From Rhizosaccharibacter radicis (GTDB lineage: Bacteria > Pseudomonadota > Alphaproteobacteria > Acetobacterales > Acetobacteraceae), in assembly GCA_024508355.1 (NCBI GenBank), contig JAMZEJ010000007.1, positions 240,570 to 304,569 on the forward strand: a stretch of 64,000 nt of DNA, in the 5' to 3' direction. Shown here in pieces: positions 43,709 through 53,187 of the stretch. The position numbers and the translations under genes are program-made. The notes under the pieces are model-generated. The model ran no database searches and had not been told where the DNA came from. It saw only the letters and a program-made list of their open reading frames with translations. The stretch's first letter is position 1; every line of letters begins with the position of its first letter.

Positions 43709-45358
43709 TCACCCCCGGGCCAGGGTTTCCAGCAGACGGGCGATGGCCTCGGCGCCCGGATCGGGAACGTCGCGCAGCGACGCCTCGGGCACGTAGGCGG
43801 CCCGTCCCGCCCGGGCGCGGTTCATGCTCCGGGTGGCGTCGGCGCCGGCACGGGCGGCCGTGGCGACGGCCGGCAGGGCATGCCCCGCGACAAGCGCGTC
43901 CAGCGCCGGGACCAGCGCGTCCACCATGGTGCGATCGCCCGGACGCGCGCCCCCCAGCGCCATCATCCGGTCGAGCCCGCCCCGCAGCGCCGCGGGCACG
44001 GGCTTGCCGTTCGCCGCTTCCGCGCCGGCCGCCGCGAACAGGATGGACAGCAGCACGCCGGAGGAACCGCCGGAGCGGGCAGCCAGCAGGCCGCCGAGAC
44101 TGCGGAGCAGGGCCGCCGGATCGGCCAGGGGGAGACGCGGCAGGGTGTCGCGCAGGGTGCGGCCGATCTGGGCGAAGGTGGTGCCGGCGTCTCCGTCGCC
44201 GACCTTCGCGTCCAGATCGTTGATGGCATCCTCCTGCGCGACCAGCACGGCGGCGGCGCGCTCCACCAGGGCGCGCATGGCCGGATCGTCGCTGCCCGTG
44301 GCGGCCAGCGCGTCGGGCAGGGCGGGTGCGGAAAGGGTTCGGGGCTCCGCGAGCGCGCGGGCGCGGGGCCAGGCGGGCGTGGGTGGGGCGGCCAGCAGGG
44401 CGGCGCGCCGTTCCTCGGTCAGCGGCAGCACCGACAAGGAGAAGCCGTTCATGTCGAGTGCGGTCATCAAGGGGGCGGGCCCGACCAGGAGCTCGACCCG
44501 CCGGGCGAGCGCCGTACGGCGCAGCGCGCTCACCAGCAGCGACATTTCCAGTGGCGGCACGGTGCCGAGATTGTTGAGCAGCAGGGCGAGCGGACGGGTT
44601 TCGGCGCCGAGAACGGCGTCGAGCCGGTCGGCGGCCCGGGCCATCAGCGTGTCCGCGTCGGCGAGCGCACCGATCTCGGCCCCAGGCTCGCCATGGATGC
44701 CGAGCCCGAGTTCCACCTGATCGGCGGACAGGCGGCTTTCGGTGCGACCGGTGTAGGGATCGCAGGGCGACAGCGACAGGCCGATCGACATGACCTCGTT
44801 CGCGACGGTTCGGGCGACGGCGGCGACCTCTTCCAGCGGGCGTCCCTGTTCCGCGAGGTGGCCTGCGATGCGGTGCACGAACAGGGTTCCGGCGATGCCC
44901 CTGGCCTTGCCACGATCGGCGTCGCCGTCGAGCAGCGCGATGTCGTCGCCCACCACCACTGTCTCGACCCGCAGGCCGGCGGCGCGGGCCTGCTCCGCGG
45001 CGAGCCCGAAATTGAGCCGGTCTCCGGTGTAGTTCTTGATCACCACGAGGCATCCGGGCTCGCCGGTCACCGCCATGATCGCGGACAGCACGGCATCCAC
45101 CGGCGGCGAGGCGAACACCTCGCCGCACACGGCGGCCGACAGCATGCCGGGCCCGACGAAGCCGGCATGGGCGGGCTCATGGCCGGAACCTCCGCCGGAG
45201 ACGATGGCGACGCGCCCGCGGTCGGCGTCGTCGCGCAGCACCACCCGGGCGCCGGGACCCGCGTCGAGATGGGCCAGCCCGGCGCCGGCGGAGGAACAAA
45301 GCAGGCCGTCGATCGCCTCGGGCACGATGCGGTCGCGATGGTTGATGAAGCGTTTCAT
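43709..45358 (-). CDS. dhaK: dihydroxyacetone kinase, fused DhaK-DhaL (ATP-dependent)
   Basis: Phosphorylates dihydroxyacetone (or glyceraldehyde) with ATP. A 549-residue single-chain kinase. The DhaK domain (1-330) has VSGGGSGHEPAHAGFVG and the substrate-binding His in GLGIHGEPG. The DhaL domain (about 355-549) has the Mg-ATP motif AKVGDGDAGTTF and GGSSGVLLSILF. This is the Citrobacter/eukaryote type, not the PTS-linked type, and no dhaM is present. ATG at 45358 fits MKRFINHRDRIVPEAI; AGGGGGCGG lies upstream. It stands alone. Confidence 0.95.
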   Translation of the reverse strand: MKRFINHRDRIVPEAIDGLLCSSAGAGLAHLDAGPGARVVLRDDADRGRVAIVSGGGSGHEPAHAGFVGPGMLSAAVCGEVFASPPVDAVLSAIMAVTGEPGCLVVIKNYTGDRLNFGLAAEQARAAGLRVETVVVGDDIALLDGDADRGKARGIAGTLFVHRIAGHLAEQGRPLEEVAAVARTVANEVMSIGLSLSPCDPYTGRTESRLSADQVELGLGIHGEPGAEIGALADADTLMARAADRLDAVLGAETRPLALLLNNLGTVPPLEMSLLVSALRRTALARRVELLVGPAPLMTALDMNGFSLSVLPLTEERRAALLAAPPTPAWPRARALAEPRTLSAPALPDALAATGSDDPAMRALVERAAAVLVAQEDAINDLDAKVGDGDAGTTFAQIGRTLRDTLPRLPLADPAALLRSLGGLLAARSGGSSGVLLSILFAAAGAEAANGKPVPAALRGGLDRMMALGGARPGDRTMVDALVPALDALVAGHALPAVATAARAGADATRSMNRARAGRAAYVPEASLRDVPDPGAEAIARLLETLARG

Positions 45359-45806
45359 GGTCGTGTTCCGCCCCCTGGGTTCTCGTCCCGGCCCGGGCGC
45401 CTGTTGCGGCGTTCTCCGGCACGGTCCGGCCGTCAACGGCGCATCACAAAAGCACGCGCGAGCCCGGCATGGGAACGCCCCGCGCCGCCGGGTCGGCCGT
45501 GCGGCGGGCGGGTCGGGGACAGACTGCCCGGACCGCCGGGAAGGATGCGGTTCCGCCGCCACGGGCGCGTTGGGCCGGGAGGCGGTCAGCGCCCGTCCGG
45601 ATCACTGGCGATCGGCGTGACGACCCCCGACATCTGCGCTCGTCGTGGAGCGTGGGAGGGTGTTTCCGGACGGGCACGAGCTTCGCCGCGGCAAGGTTTC
45701 GCCCGAACCACGGCAGGTTGGCTGCGGCGGCCGATGGCAGGGAGGCGCCCGACGAGGTGCTCGATCCCGCACGCCCGGACCGCCGCCACGGCGCGGTTGA
45801 AAGCGA
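45359..45806. other. intergenic region, nothing recognised
   Basis: No gene with plausible product on either strand. Open frames here are Arg/Pro-rich. It should hold the dihydroxyacetone kinase promoter. I looked for a structured RNA and could not support one. Confidence 0.5.
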
Positions 45807-46427
45807 TCAGTCGAGCACTTCGCTGAGCAGCACGCTCAGGGCGGCGGCGATCGGCACCACCATCTGCAGCGGTCGCAGCCGGAGGAAATAGAGCGGGGCC
45901 TGGGCATGATCGGCCGCGACCAGGTCGAGAACCGCCAGCACGCCGAATCCCACCAGCATCAGCACCGGCGCCAGGGGCGTGGGCAGCAGCACCAGCACCG
46001 CGATGCCGAGGCAGAACAGCCACAGCATGGTGGCCAGCTGGGCGACCTGCGGCCCCCCCGGCGTGCGGAAGCTGAGGCCGCGCCGCACGCCGGCGAAGAA
46101 CACCAGCAGCGCCCCGCCCCACAACAGGGTGGCCCCGCGGGCCAGCCATACCAGCCGGTCGGTGGGCAGCAGCCAGATGCCGACCGTGCCGGCGATCAAG
46201 GGGACCATGGCCGCCCAGGCCAGCAGCAACCCGTCCCAAGGCACCGCCGCGTGCTCGGTGATGGTGAAGGTGCGGCTGCCGGCGGCGTCGGCATCGGCGT
46301 CCCGTTTGCCGCGGCCGTCGGTCAGCCGCGCCCAGAACGACCGGAAGCGCGCCGCGATGCGGCCGAGCAATCCTGGCCGCGCGACCTGGCCCGCATTCGC
46401 CGGAGCGCCCAGGAGCAACGCGCTCAC
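45807..46427 (-). CDS. DUF3429-type membrane protein
   Basis: A membrane protein with about four hydrophobic segments resembling DUF3429 (TMEM69-like): VPWDGLLLAWAAMVPLIAG, LLWGGALLVFFAGVRRGL, QLATMLWLFCLGIAVLVLL and LRPLQMVVPIAAALSVLL. The domain covers about the last 145 residues. The start is uncertain: the frame stays open to 46946, but that extension is Arg/Pro-rich and overlaps the L25 gene. GTG at 46427 begins a signal-like hydrophobic stretch (VSALLLGAPANAG) and is my choice; a shorter form is possible. Function unknown. Confidence 0.65.
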   Translation of the reverse strand: MSALLLGAPANAGQVARPGLLGRIAARFRSFWARLTDGRGKRDADADAAGSRTFTITEHAAVPWDGLLLAWAAMVPLIAGTVGIWLLPTDRLVWLARGATLLWGGALLVFFAGVRRGLSFRTPGGPQVAQLATMLWLFCLGIAVLVLLPTPLAPVLMLVGFGVLAVLDLVAADHAQAPLYFLRLRPLQMVVPIAAALSVLLSEVLD

Positions 46428-46932
46428 GACCGCGCTTCCGAGACGATGGAGCGGACCGTGGCCGGATGACGGCTCGATCGCGCCGGGCACGAGGGGGCGG
46501 CCCTGCCAGCAGGGCCGGAGAACATGTCGAACGCGACCATCTCGGGCTCTCCTCGCTGTCGGCGCCCGCGCATACGGGCTCATCAGGATCGCGCGAGCCG
46601 GCGTCGGATATGCACGGAAGCGGGACACGAAATCGTCAGCGGCGCGAAACGTCTTCCAGTGCCGGGAAGCTGCGGGTCGCGAGATGCCGGCGAGCAGGGG
46701 CGGCGGGTCTGGTAGGCCGGCCGCGAAGGGGCGCGCGTCGGGGGAGGGCACGCGGCGGAGTGGTGCCACCGGCTGGAACAGGACAGGGGCTGGGGGGATG
46801 ACGGGGAAGGCCGATGGCGGGAGTCCGGCGGCCCGGCGTCGCGAATGTTGCGGTGTCGGCCGCGAGCCCCTATGAACCCCCGCGCGCGCAGGCACCCCTG
46901 GAGGCCGGCGCGCTACGTGTTGGAGAAGAACA
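46428..46932. other. divergent intergenic region upstream of rplY
   Basis: No gene supported. It should hold promoters for rplY (plus strand) and the DUF3429 gene (minus strand). If the DUF3429 gene started further upstream it would take up part of this. Confidence 0.45.
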
Positions 46933-47571
46933 GTGACGAATTTCACGACGATCGAAGCGTCGGCGCGCGCGAAGGCTGGTAAGGGGGCAGCGCGCGCGAC
47001 GAGGCGGGACGGGCTGGTCCCGGCCGTTGTTTATGGCGCCAAGCAGGAACCCTCCCTGATCGCGCTCGACCCCCGCGTGGTGCTGCGCGAGCTGACCAAG
47101 GCTGGCTGGCGGTCGCGCTTGTACGAGATCAACGCCGGCGAGGCGCCGATCCGCGCGCTGATGCGCGAGGTGCAGCTGCATCCGGTGACCGACCGTCCCA
47201 TCCACGTGGACTTCCAGCGCCTGGCGCCGGGCGAGCATATCCGCGTGGCGGTGGCCGTGCACTTCACCGGCGAGGACACCTCCGTCGGCCTGAAGCGTGG
47301 CGGCGTGCTGAACATCGTGCGCCACACCATCGAGGTGTCGGTGGATCCCGACAACATCCCGAGCGGCTTCTCCGCCGACCTGTCGCAGCTCGACATCAAC
47401 GACAACGTGCGTTGGAGCGACCTGCAGGGCACGGAGGGCGTGACCCCCACGGTGACCGACCGCGACTTCGTGATCGCCACCGTGGCGGCCCCGACCATCG
47501 TGGCCGAGCCGGAGCCGGTGGCGGCCCCGGCCGCACCCGCGGCGCCCGCCAAGAAGGGCGGCAAGAAGTAA
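46933..47571 (+). CDS. rplY: 50S ribosomal protein L25 (general stress protein CTC)
   Basis: Binds 5S rRNA. A 212-residue two-domain CTC form. The N-terminal L25 core has [20 protein letters not shown], then [20 protein letters not shown]. The C-terminal TL5-type domain runs from about 95 to 185, and the end is an Ala/Pro/Lys tail. Start is GTG at 46933 with GGAGAAG about 6 nt upstream. It is followed by pth and ychF in the usual order. Confidence 0.96.
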   Translation: MTNFTTIEASARAKAGKGAARATRRDGLVPAVVYGAKQEPSLIALDPRVVLRELTKAGWRSRLYEINAGEAPIRALMREVQLHPVTDRPIHVDFQRLAPGEHIRVAVAVHFTGEDTSVGLKRGGVLNIVRHTIEVSVDPDNIPSGFSADLSQLDINDNVRWSDLQGTEGVTPTVTDRDFVIATVAAPTIVAEPEPVAAPAAPAAPAKKGGKK

Positions 47572-47601
47572 GCATCCCGTTCGCGGGATCGGAGAGCACC
47601 G

Positions 47602-48180
47602 ATGCAGCTCTGGGCCGGCCTCGGCAATCCCGAGCCGTCCCAGATGCGGCATCGGCACAATATCGGCTTCATGGCGCTGGACGCGATCGCCCGGCGCCAT
47701 GGCTTCTCGCCCTGGAGGCGCCGCTTCAAGGGCGAAACGGCCGACGGGCAGATCGGCACGCACAAGCTGCTGCTGCTCAGGCCGCTCACCTACATGAACG
47801 CCTCCGGAGAGAGCGTTCAGCAGGCGGCTTCCTTCTTCAAGATCGCGCCGGCCGCCATCACCGCCTTCCACGACGAGCTCGATCTGGCTCCCGGCCGGGT
47901 GCGGGTGAAGAAGGGCGGGGGGGCGGCCGGGCATAACGGTCTGCGCTCGATGGACCGGATGCTGGGCACGCCCGACTACTGGCGGGTGCGGCTGGGCATC
48001 GGCCATCCAGGCTCCAAGGAGCGGGTGAACGGCCACGTGCTGGGCGATTTCGCCAAGGCCGACCAGGGCTGGCTCGGCGATCTGCTCGACGCGGTGGCCG
48101 ACGCGGCGCCGCTGCTGGCGGCGGGCGAGCCGGAATCCTTCATGACGCGGGTGGCGCTGCTCGCGGGAGAGAAGAACTAG
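47602..48180 (+). CDS. pth: peptidyl-tRNA hydrolase
   Basis: Releases tRNA from prematurely dropped peptidyl-tRNA. The 192 residues match the family. GLGNPEPSQ is at residues 6-14, the catalytic His is in RHRHNIGF (H19), and FHDELDLAPG carries the conserved Asp. The KKGGGAAGHNGLRSM motif is intact. Its TAG is immediately followed by the ychF ATG. Confidence 0.97.
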   Translation: MQLWAGLGNPEPSQMRHRHNIGFMALDAIARRHGFSPWRRRFKGETADGQIGTHKLLLLRPLTYMNASGESVQQAASFFKIAPAAITAFHDELDLAPGRVRVKKGGGAAGHNGLRSMDRMLGTPDYWRVRLGIGHPGSKERVNGHVLGDFAKADQGWLGDLLDAVADAAPLLAAGEPESFMTRVALLAGEKN

Positions 48181-49275
48181 ATGGGCTTCAACTGCGGCAT
48201 CGTCGGCCTGCCCAATGTCGGCAAGTCGACCCTGTTCAACGCGCTGACGGCGACGGCGGCCGCCCAGGCGGCGAACTACCCGTTCTGCACCATCGAGCCC
48301 AATGTGGGCCGGGTGGCGGTGCCGGATCCGCGCCTGCAGGCGCTGGCGGCGATCGGCAAGTCGCAGAAGATCGTGCCCACCAGCCTGGAATTCGTCGATA
48401 TCGCGGGTCTGGTGCGTGGCGCCTCGCGGGGCGAAGGGCTCGGCAACCAGTTCCTGGCCAACATCCGCGAGGTGGATGCGATCATCCACGTGCTGCGCTG
48501 CTTCGAGGACGACGACATCACCCACGTGGAAGGATCGGTGGACCCGGTCCGGGACGCGGAGGTGGTGGAAACCGAGCTGATGCTGGCGGACCTGGACAGC
48601 CTGGAGAAGCGGCTGGTGCCGCTCGTCAAGAAGGCCAAGAACAACGACCGGGACGCCCAGGCGCAGGTGGCGCTGATGGAGCCGATCGTGGAGGCGTTGC
48701 GGGAAGGCCGTCCGGCGCGCACCGCGATTTCGGCCGGCCAGGAAGAAGCGGTGCGCCGGCTGCAGCTGATGACCAGCAAGCCGGTGCTCTACGTATGCAA
48801 CGTCGAGGAGGGCGCGGCCGCCGCCGGCAACGCCCATTCCGCCAAAGTGGCGGAGAAGGCGAAGGCCGAGGGCGCGGCCACCGTGGTGGTGAGCGCCGCC
48901 ATCGAGGCGGAGGTGAGCCAGCTGCCCGAGGAGGATCGCCGCGAGTTCCTGGACGGGCTGGGGCTCAGCGACAGCGGGCTCGACCGGGTGATCGCGGCCG
49001 GCTACCGGCTGCTCGGGCTGTCGACCTACTTCACCGTGGGGCCGAAAGAAGCGCGGGCCTGGACCATCACCGCGGGCACCAAGGCGCCGCAGGCGGCGGC
49101 GGTCATCCACAACGATTTCGAGCGCGGCTTCATCGCCTGCGAAACCATCGGCTTCGACGACTACGTGTCGCTCAAGGGCGAGGCGGGTGCGAAGGAAGCC
49201 GGGAAGATGCGCGTGGAAGGTCGCGACTACGTGGTGCGCGACGGCGACGTGCTGTTGTTCCGCTTCAACGTTTGA
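48181..49275 (+). CDS. ychF: redox-regulated ATPase YchF (Obg-family)
   Basis: A 364-residue Obg-related P-loop protein that prefers ATP. G1 GLPNVGKST is at residues 9-17, then VDIAGLVRGASRGEGLGNQF. The base-specificity motif reads NVEE in place of NKxD, as expected for the ATP-preferring YchF group. The C-terminal TGS domain runs through WTITAGTKAPQAAAVIHNDF. It abuts pth with no gap. Confidence 0.97.
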   Translation: MGFNCGIVGLPNVGKSTLFNALTATAAAQAANYPFCTIEPNVGRVAVPDPRLQALAAIGKSQKIVPTSLEFVDIAGLVRGASRGEGLGNQFLANIREVDAIIHVLRCFEDDDITHVEGSVDPVRDAEVVETELMLADLDSLEKRLVPLVKKAKNNDRDAQAQVALMEPIVEALREGRPARTAISAGQEEAVRRLQLMTSKPVLYVCNVEEGAAAAGNAHSAKVAEKAKAEGAATVVVSAAIEAEVSQLPEEDRREFLDGLGLSDSGLDRVIAAGYRLLGLSTYFTVGPKEARAWTITAGTKAPQAAAVIHNDFERGFIACETIGFDDYVSLKGEAGAKEAGKMRVEGRDYVVRDGDVLLFRFNV

Positions 49276-49359
49276 GCGGCCGCTCCGGAGCGCGGATCGG
49301 GCGGCTGTTGGTGGCGTGATCGAGCAGGGGCGCAACCGGGCCCCGGTTCTCCGTTTAGC

Positions 49360-50043
49360 GTGTCCATGACCACGTCGATCCTGCGGGCGGGCATCCTGGC
49401 CGTCCTTCTCGCCGCCGGCGGTCCTGCGATCGCCGCGGCCCAGACCGCGTCCACCGGCAGTTCCGGCTCGGGCAGCGCCTCGTCCGGCGATTCCGGTGGC
49501 GTTGCCGGTGCAAGCTCCGGAACGGGAAATGGCGGCGCCGCTACCGGGAATGGGGCCGGGGCGTCCGGCACCGCCGCCTCGACGTCCACCGGCGCCGCGG
49601 CGATCGACGGCGGGGGCAGCAGCGCCGTGTCCGGCACGGGCGGCGGCGGGACCGGGGCGGCAGGATCGGGCGCGACGGCATCGGGTGCGGGCGGCGGCGG
49701 TGGCAGTACCGGTTCGGGAAGCACGTCCGCCGGTGGTGGTGCCGGTGCGAGCGGTGGCGGGGCGGTCGTCAACAGCACGGCGAGCGGAACGGCGGGGGCC
49801 TCCAGCGTCGGCGGGAGCATCGGGGAGAGCGGCGACGTCGGTGCGGCGCGCTCCGGCGGGACGGGCGGCGGTGCGGCGAATTCTGGCCGCCAGGGTGGCA
49901 GCGGGTCGAATGCCGGTTCCGGATCGCAACGCTCTGGCAGCGCGGGGCGGGCGGGCGCCCCTTCCGTGTCGGTGCTTTGCCCGGGCAACAGCGACACCAT
50001 CAGCGGCAGCTTCACGGGGAGCGGCCTGTCCTGCTCGCCGTGA
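49360..50043 (+). CDS. secreted Gly/Ser/Ala-rich low-complexity protein
   Basis: A 227-residue protein with a clear Sec signal peptide (about residues 1-28: hydrophobic core ILAVLLAAGG, cleavage after AIAAA). The remainder is almost entirely Gly, Ser, Ala and Thr without fixed repeats. It ends in a short tail with two Cys (VLCPG and LSCSP) that could form a disulfide. Start is GTG 49360 or ATG 49366. A Pro/Ala-rich frame on the opposite strand is judged antisense because only the plus frame has a signal peptide. Function unknown; possible envelope or matrix filler. Confidence 0.55.
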   Translation: MSMTTSILRAGILAVLLAAGGPAIAAAQTASTGSSGSGSASSGDSGGVAGASSGTGNGGAATGNGAGASGTAASTSTGAAAIDGGGSSAVSGTGGGGTGAAGSGATASGAGGGGGSTGSGSTSAGGGAGASGGGAVVNSTASGTAGASSVGGSIGESGDVGAARSGGTGGGAANSGRQGGSGSNAGSGSQRSGSAGRAGAPSVSVLCPGNSDTISGSFTGSGLSCSP

Positions 50044-50695
50044 TGGCCAACGTGGTGTCGTGAGAGCCATCCTTCGACAGGGCTTCCAGCGGTGGCCGGA
50101 TGCGGGGCCTGGCGGAGCCTGGAGGTCCGGCTCGGAGGCGGCGCCTGCGTCTCGAAGCGTGGATCTGCCTCCTCGCGCGATCGGGCCGGCGCTGATCAGG
50201 CGGCGGGAACGCTGATTTTGAGGCGTGCCCGGCATGTGGCGGCATCAGCGGCCTTCAAGGCTCGCCGGCTTCCAGCAGTCCGCCGGCCGGACCTGGATCG
50301 AGAAATGCTGGACGTTGTCCACATTGAGCATACCTCCTGCTGCGGGGATGCGAGGACCGGCGGCGATCGGGCCGAGGATCGCCGGTCCTGTAGGCCAGAT
50401 AGCGCGGGCCACGGGCTCCGAGTCTGGTTCCAGCAGCGGAGCCGTTTGCCGGAAGAACGTGGTCGTGGCGGGTAGTTGTCCGGCGGATCGGCCGCCGCCG
50501 GTGGCCGCGCCGTCCATACAGGGTGCTCCGGATGGCGGGCGACACAGGCGGAGGCGGTCGGGGGGGTGGCCCGCAGGCCGCTCGATAAAGGCACGGACGG
50601 GTGCCGGTGCGCGGGTGGGGCGGGCGCCGATGCCGCATTGAAGCGTGCCGGACGACGCTTCATGCTAGCGTCCTGGACCGAACGGAGGAAGCGGC
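50044..50695. other. 650-bp intergenic region upstream of proA
   Basis: No gene I can support. A 90-codon minus-strand frame (50245-50517) reads less randomly than most but has no recognisable family. A hairpin at 50353-50389 has a perfect 10-bp stem (AGGACCGGCG with CGCCGGTCCT) around a 17-nt centre. Confidence 0.45.
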
Positions 50696-52003
50696 GTGGA
50701 CGCTGGCGGCGCGGCGGGAATGGCGGTGGCGGACACCGGGGCGACGGGCGTCGGCGACGGTTCCGGCGCCTGGCTGGCGGCGGCGGGTCCGGCGGCGCGT
50801 GCGGCGACCCGGGTGTTGGCGCGCAGCGGGGTGGACCAGCGCGACGCGGCGCTGCGGGCGGCGGCGGCGGCCCTGCGCGAGAAGGCCGCCGCGGTTCTGG
50901 AAGCCAACGCCCTCGACCTGGCGGCCAGCACGGCGAGAGCCGCGTTCCGCGACCGGCTGACGCTGAACGAGGCCCGGCTGGAGTCGATGGCCGGGGGCCT
51001 GGAACAGATCGCGGCGCTGCCGGACCCTTTGAATCGCGAACTGGCGGCCTGGACCCGCCCAAACGGGCTCCGCTTGCGCCGGGTGTCCACGCCGGTAGGC
51101 GTGATCGGCATGATCTACGAGAGCCGGCCGAATGTCGGCGCGGATGCCGCGGGGCTGTGTCTCAAGTCGGGCAATGCCGTGCTGCTGCGGGGCGGATCGG
51201 ACAGCCTGCACAGCGCCCGTGCCATCCATGCGGCGATGCGGGAAGGGCTGCGGGCCGCGGGGCTTCCGGAAGCGGCGGTGCAGATGGCGCCGGATGCCGA
51301 CCGCGTCCATGTGGCGGCGATGCTGGCCGCCAACGGCACCGTGGACCTGATCATCCCGCGCGGCGGCCGCTCGCTGGTGGAGCGGGTGCAGCGGGAAGCG
51401 AGGGTGCCGGTGCTGGCCCATGCCGAAGGGCTCTGCCACACCTTCGTCCATCGTGCCGCAAACCCCGAGATGGCGCGGCGGATCGTGTGCAACGCCAAGA
51501 TGCGGCGCGTCGGAATCTGCGGCTCCACCGAAACGCTGCTGGTGGATGCGCCGGTGGCGGCGACGCTTCTGCCTTCCATCGTGGCGGATCTGCGAGCGCT
51601 CGGCTGCGATTTCCGGGCCGACGAGCGGGCGCGGGCGATCCTGCCGGAGCTCCCGGCCGCCACGGCCGCGGATTTCGACACCGAGTGGCTCGACGCCGTG
51701 TTGTCGGTCGCGGTGGTAGACGGCACGGAGGCGGCGCTGGCGCATATCGCGCGGCACGGCAGCGCGCACACCGACTGCATCGTCACGGAGGATGCGGACG
51801 CGGCGGCCACGTTCATGGGGGGCTTGGACAGCGCGGTGGTGATGTGGAACGCGTCCACGCAGTTCTGCGACGGGGGCGAGTTCGGCTTCGGGGCCGAGAT
51901 CGGCATCAGCACCGGACGGATGCATGCGAGGGGCCCGGTCGGGCTCGAACAGCTCTGCTGCTTCCGGTACGAGGTGCGGGGCGACGGGCAGGTGCGCCTC
52001 TGA
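50696..52003 (+). CDS. proA: gamma-glutamyl phosphate reductase
   Basis: NADPH-dependent second step of proline synthesis. The protein has 435 residues. Aldehyde-dehydrogenase-like motifs: VIGMIYESRPNVGADAAGL, VLLRGGSDSLHSARAIH and LIIPRGGRSLV. The catalytic Cys is in RVGICGSTETLLV, where the common NA(M) after Cys is replaced by GS. Start is GTG at 50696 with GGAGGA 6 nt upstream. The order proA-nadD-rsfS-rlmH is common in alphaproteobacteria. proC lies 29 kb away. Confidence 0.96.
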   Translation: MDAGGAAGMAVADTGATGVGDGSGAWLAAAGPAARAATRVLARSGVDQRDAALRAAAAALREKAAAVLEANALDLAASTARAAFRDRLTLNEARLESMAGGLEQIAALPDPLNRELAAWTRPNGLRLRRVSTPVGVIGMIYESRPNVGADAAGLCLKSGNAVLLRGGSDSLHSARAIHAAMREGLRAAGLPEAAVQMAPDADRVHVAAMLAANGTVDLIIPRGGRSLVERVQREARVPVLAHAEGLCHTFVHRAANPEMARRIVCNAKMRRVGICGSTETLLVDAPVAATLLPSIVADLRALGCDFRADERARAILPELPAATAADFDTEWLDAVLSVAVVDGTEAALAHIARHGSAHTDCIVTEDADAAATFMGGLDSAVVMWNASTQFCDGGEFGFGAEIGISTGRMHARGPVGLEQLCCFRYEVRGDGQVRL

Positions 52004-52475
52004 GGGTGCGTCCGGCATGCTGCCGGTGCCGGATCGGCCCGGGCATGCGAGATCGGGCCGGATGTTCCGTCGCCGGCCGACGCTCCCGACGGGGGCTGGC
52101 GACGATATCGCGTGGGTCTGGCCTGTGCCGGCCCGTGCCTGACGGACGCCGGTTTCGCGGTCGCGGTTTGTTGTCGATGCCGGACGCCCTGCTCGGGGAT
52201 CGCGTGCGGCCGGCCGGATTTGGACGGGAAACGTCCCGGAGATCGTGCCGGGCCGGTGCTCCAAGCACCGGCGTGGGCGAAGGCCGCGCCGGCCGGCTGT
52301 TTTGTTCACGGGCGGATGCGGCGGGGCGCGGCGATGGCGATCCATCCGGTGGGATCTGCGCTTGGCGGTTAGCCGGAGCGGCTTGGCCGGCCTCGCGTCG
52401 ATGTCCGGAGCACGGCCCCTGGCCACCGGGTGCGGCGGGCCTTGAAGAAGCGGCCCGGCGCGGTCGGGGGGCGGC
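52004..52475. other. intergenic region between proA and nadD
   Basis: No gene supported. It contains a perfect 9-bp hairpin, GCCGGTGCT-CCA-AGCACCGGC (52252-52272), without a T-run. This may terminate proA transcription or lie in a nadD leader. Confidence 0.5.
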
Positions 52476-53183
52476 GTGATGGATGTCGCGGTTCCGCGCT
52501 CGGATGTGGTTCGGGATGGCCGGGCGGTGTCGAGGAGCACGGGCGCCTCGTTTCGGGGCGGCCGGCTGCCGCCGAAGGGCGACCGCCGACGGATGCGGGT
52601 CGGGCTGCTGGGCGGCTCCTTCAACCCGGCGCACGAGGGCCATCGGCGTCTGGCGGACCTGATGCGGCGGCGGCTGCGGCTGGACCAAGTGTGGCTGCTG
52701 GTGTCGCCGGGCAATCCGCTGAAGCCTGCGATCGGAATGGCGCCGCTGGCCGAACGGCTGGCGGGCGCCGAGGCGATCGCGGACGGACGACGGATCGTGG
52801 CGACCGATCTCGAGCGGGAGCTTGGCACGCGCTTCGCCGTGGACACGGTGCGGGCGTTGCGGCGTCGTTTTCCCAGGGTGCGGTTCGTGTGGCTCATGGG
52901 GGCGGACGTGCTGGCGGAACTGCCGCGCTGGCGGCGCTGGACCACGCTGGCGCGGGACGTGCCGTTCGCCGTGCTGCCACGGCCGTCCTACAACCATCGG
53001 GCGCTGTCGGGGAGGGCGGCGCATCGCCTACGGCCGTTCCATCGGCCGGGCCGGCAGGCGACGATGCTCGCGGACGCGGGGGCGCCCGGCTGGACCTTCC
53101 TGCCGGCGCGACAGATGGATATATCCGCCACCAGCATTCGCGCCCGCACCGCTCGCGGTCGTTCCTCTTCACCAGGAGTATGA
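52476..53183 (+). CDS. nadD: nicotinate-nucleotide adenylyltransferase
   Basis: Converts nicotinate mononucleotide to the adenine dinucleotide that NadE, in the same window, amidates. GLLGGSFNPAHEGH carries the HxGH nucleotidyltransferase motif; ISATSIRAR is the C-terminal signature. From GTG 52476 the protein has 235 residues, with a 40-residue N-terminal extension. ATG at 52593 begins right before the fold and is a reasonable alternative. Its TGA lies just before the rsfS start. Confidence 0.93.
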   Translation: MMDVAVPRSDVVRDGRAVSRSTGASFRGGRLPPKGDRRRMRVGLLGGSFNPAHEGHRRLADLMRRRLRLDQVWLLVSPGNPLKPAIGMAPLAERLAGAEAIADGRRIVATDLERELGTRFAVDTVRALRRRFPRVRFVWLMGADVLAELPRWRRWTTLARDVPFAVLPRPSYNHRALSGRAAHRLRPFHRPGRQATMLADAGAPGWTFLPARQMDISATSIRARTARGRSSSPGV

Positions 53184-53187
53184 TCCC

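Noticed and set aside
45359..45806. A structured RNA such as RNase P RNA in the gap after the dihydroxyacetone kinase gene
   Set aside because: GC-rich dyads are present, but the conserved RNase P core elements could not be found on either strand.
46428..46946. A longer N-terminus for the DUF3429 protein
   Set aside because: It would overlap the start of rplY and is Arg/Pro-rich with no hydrophobic or conserved character.
49227..50015. A Pro/Ala-rich 262-codon frame on the minus strand
   Set aside because: It is the complement of the Gly/Ser-rich secreted protein gene; only the plus frame has a signal peptide and a sensible start.
50245..50517. A 90-codon minus-strand frame upstream of proA
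   Set aside because: Composition is less biased than most shadows, but there is no recognisable family, weak start context and no neighbour logic.
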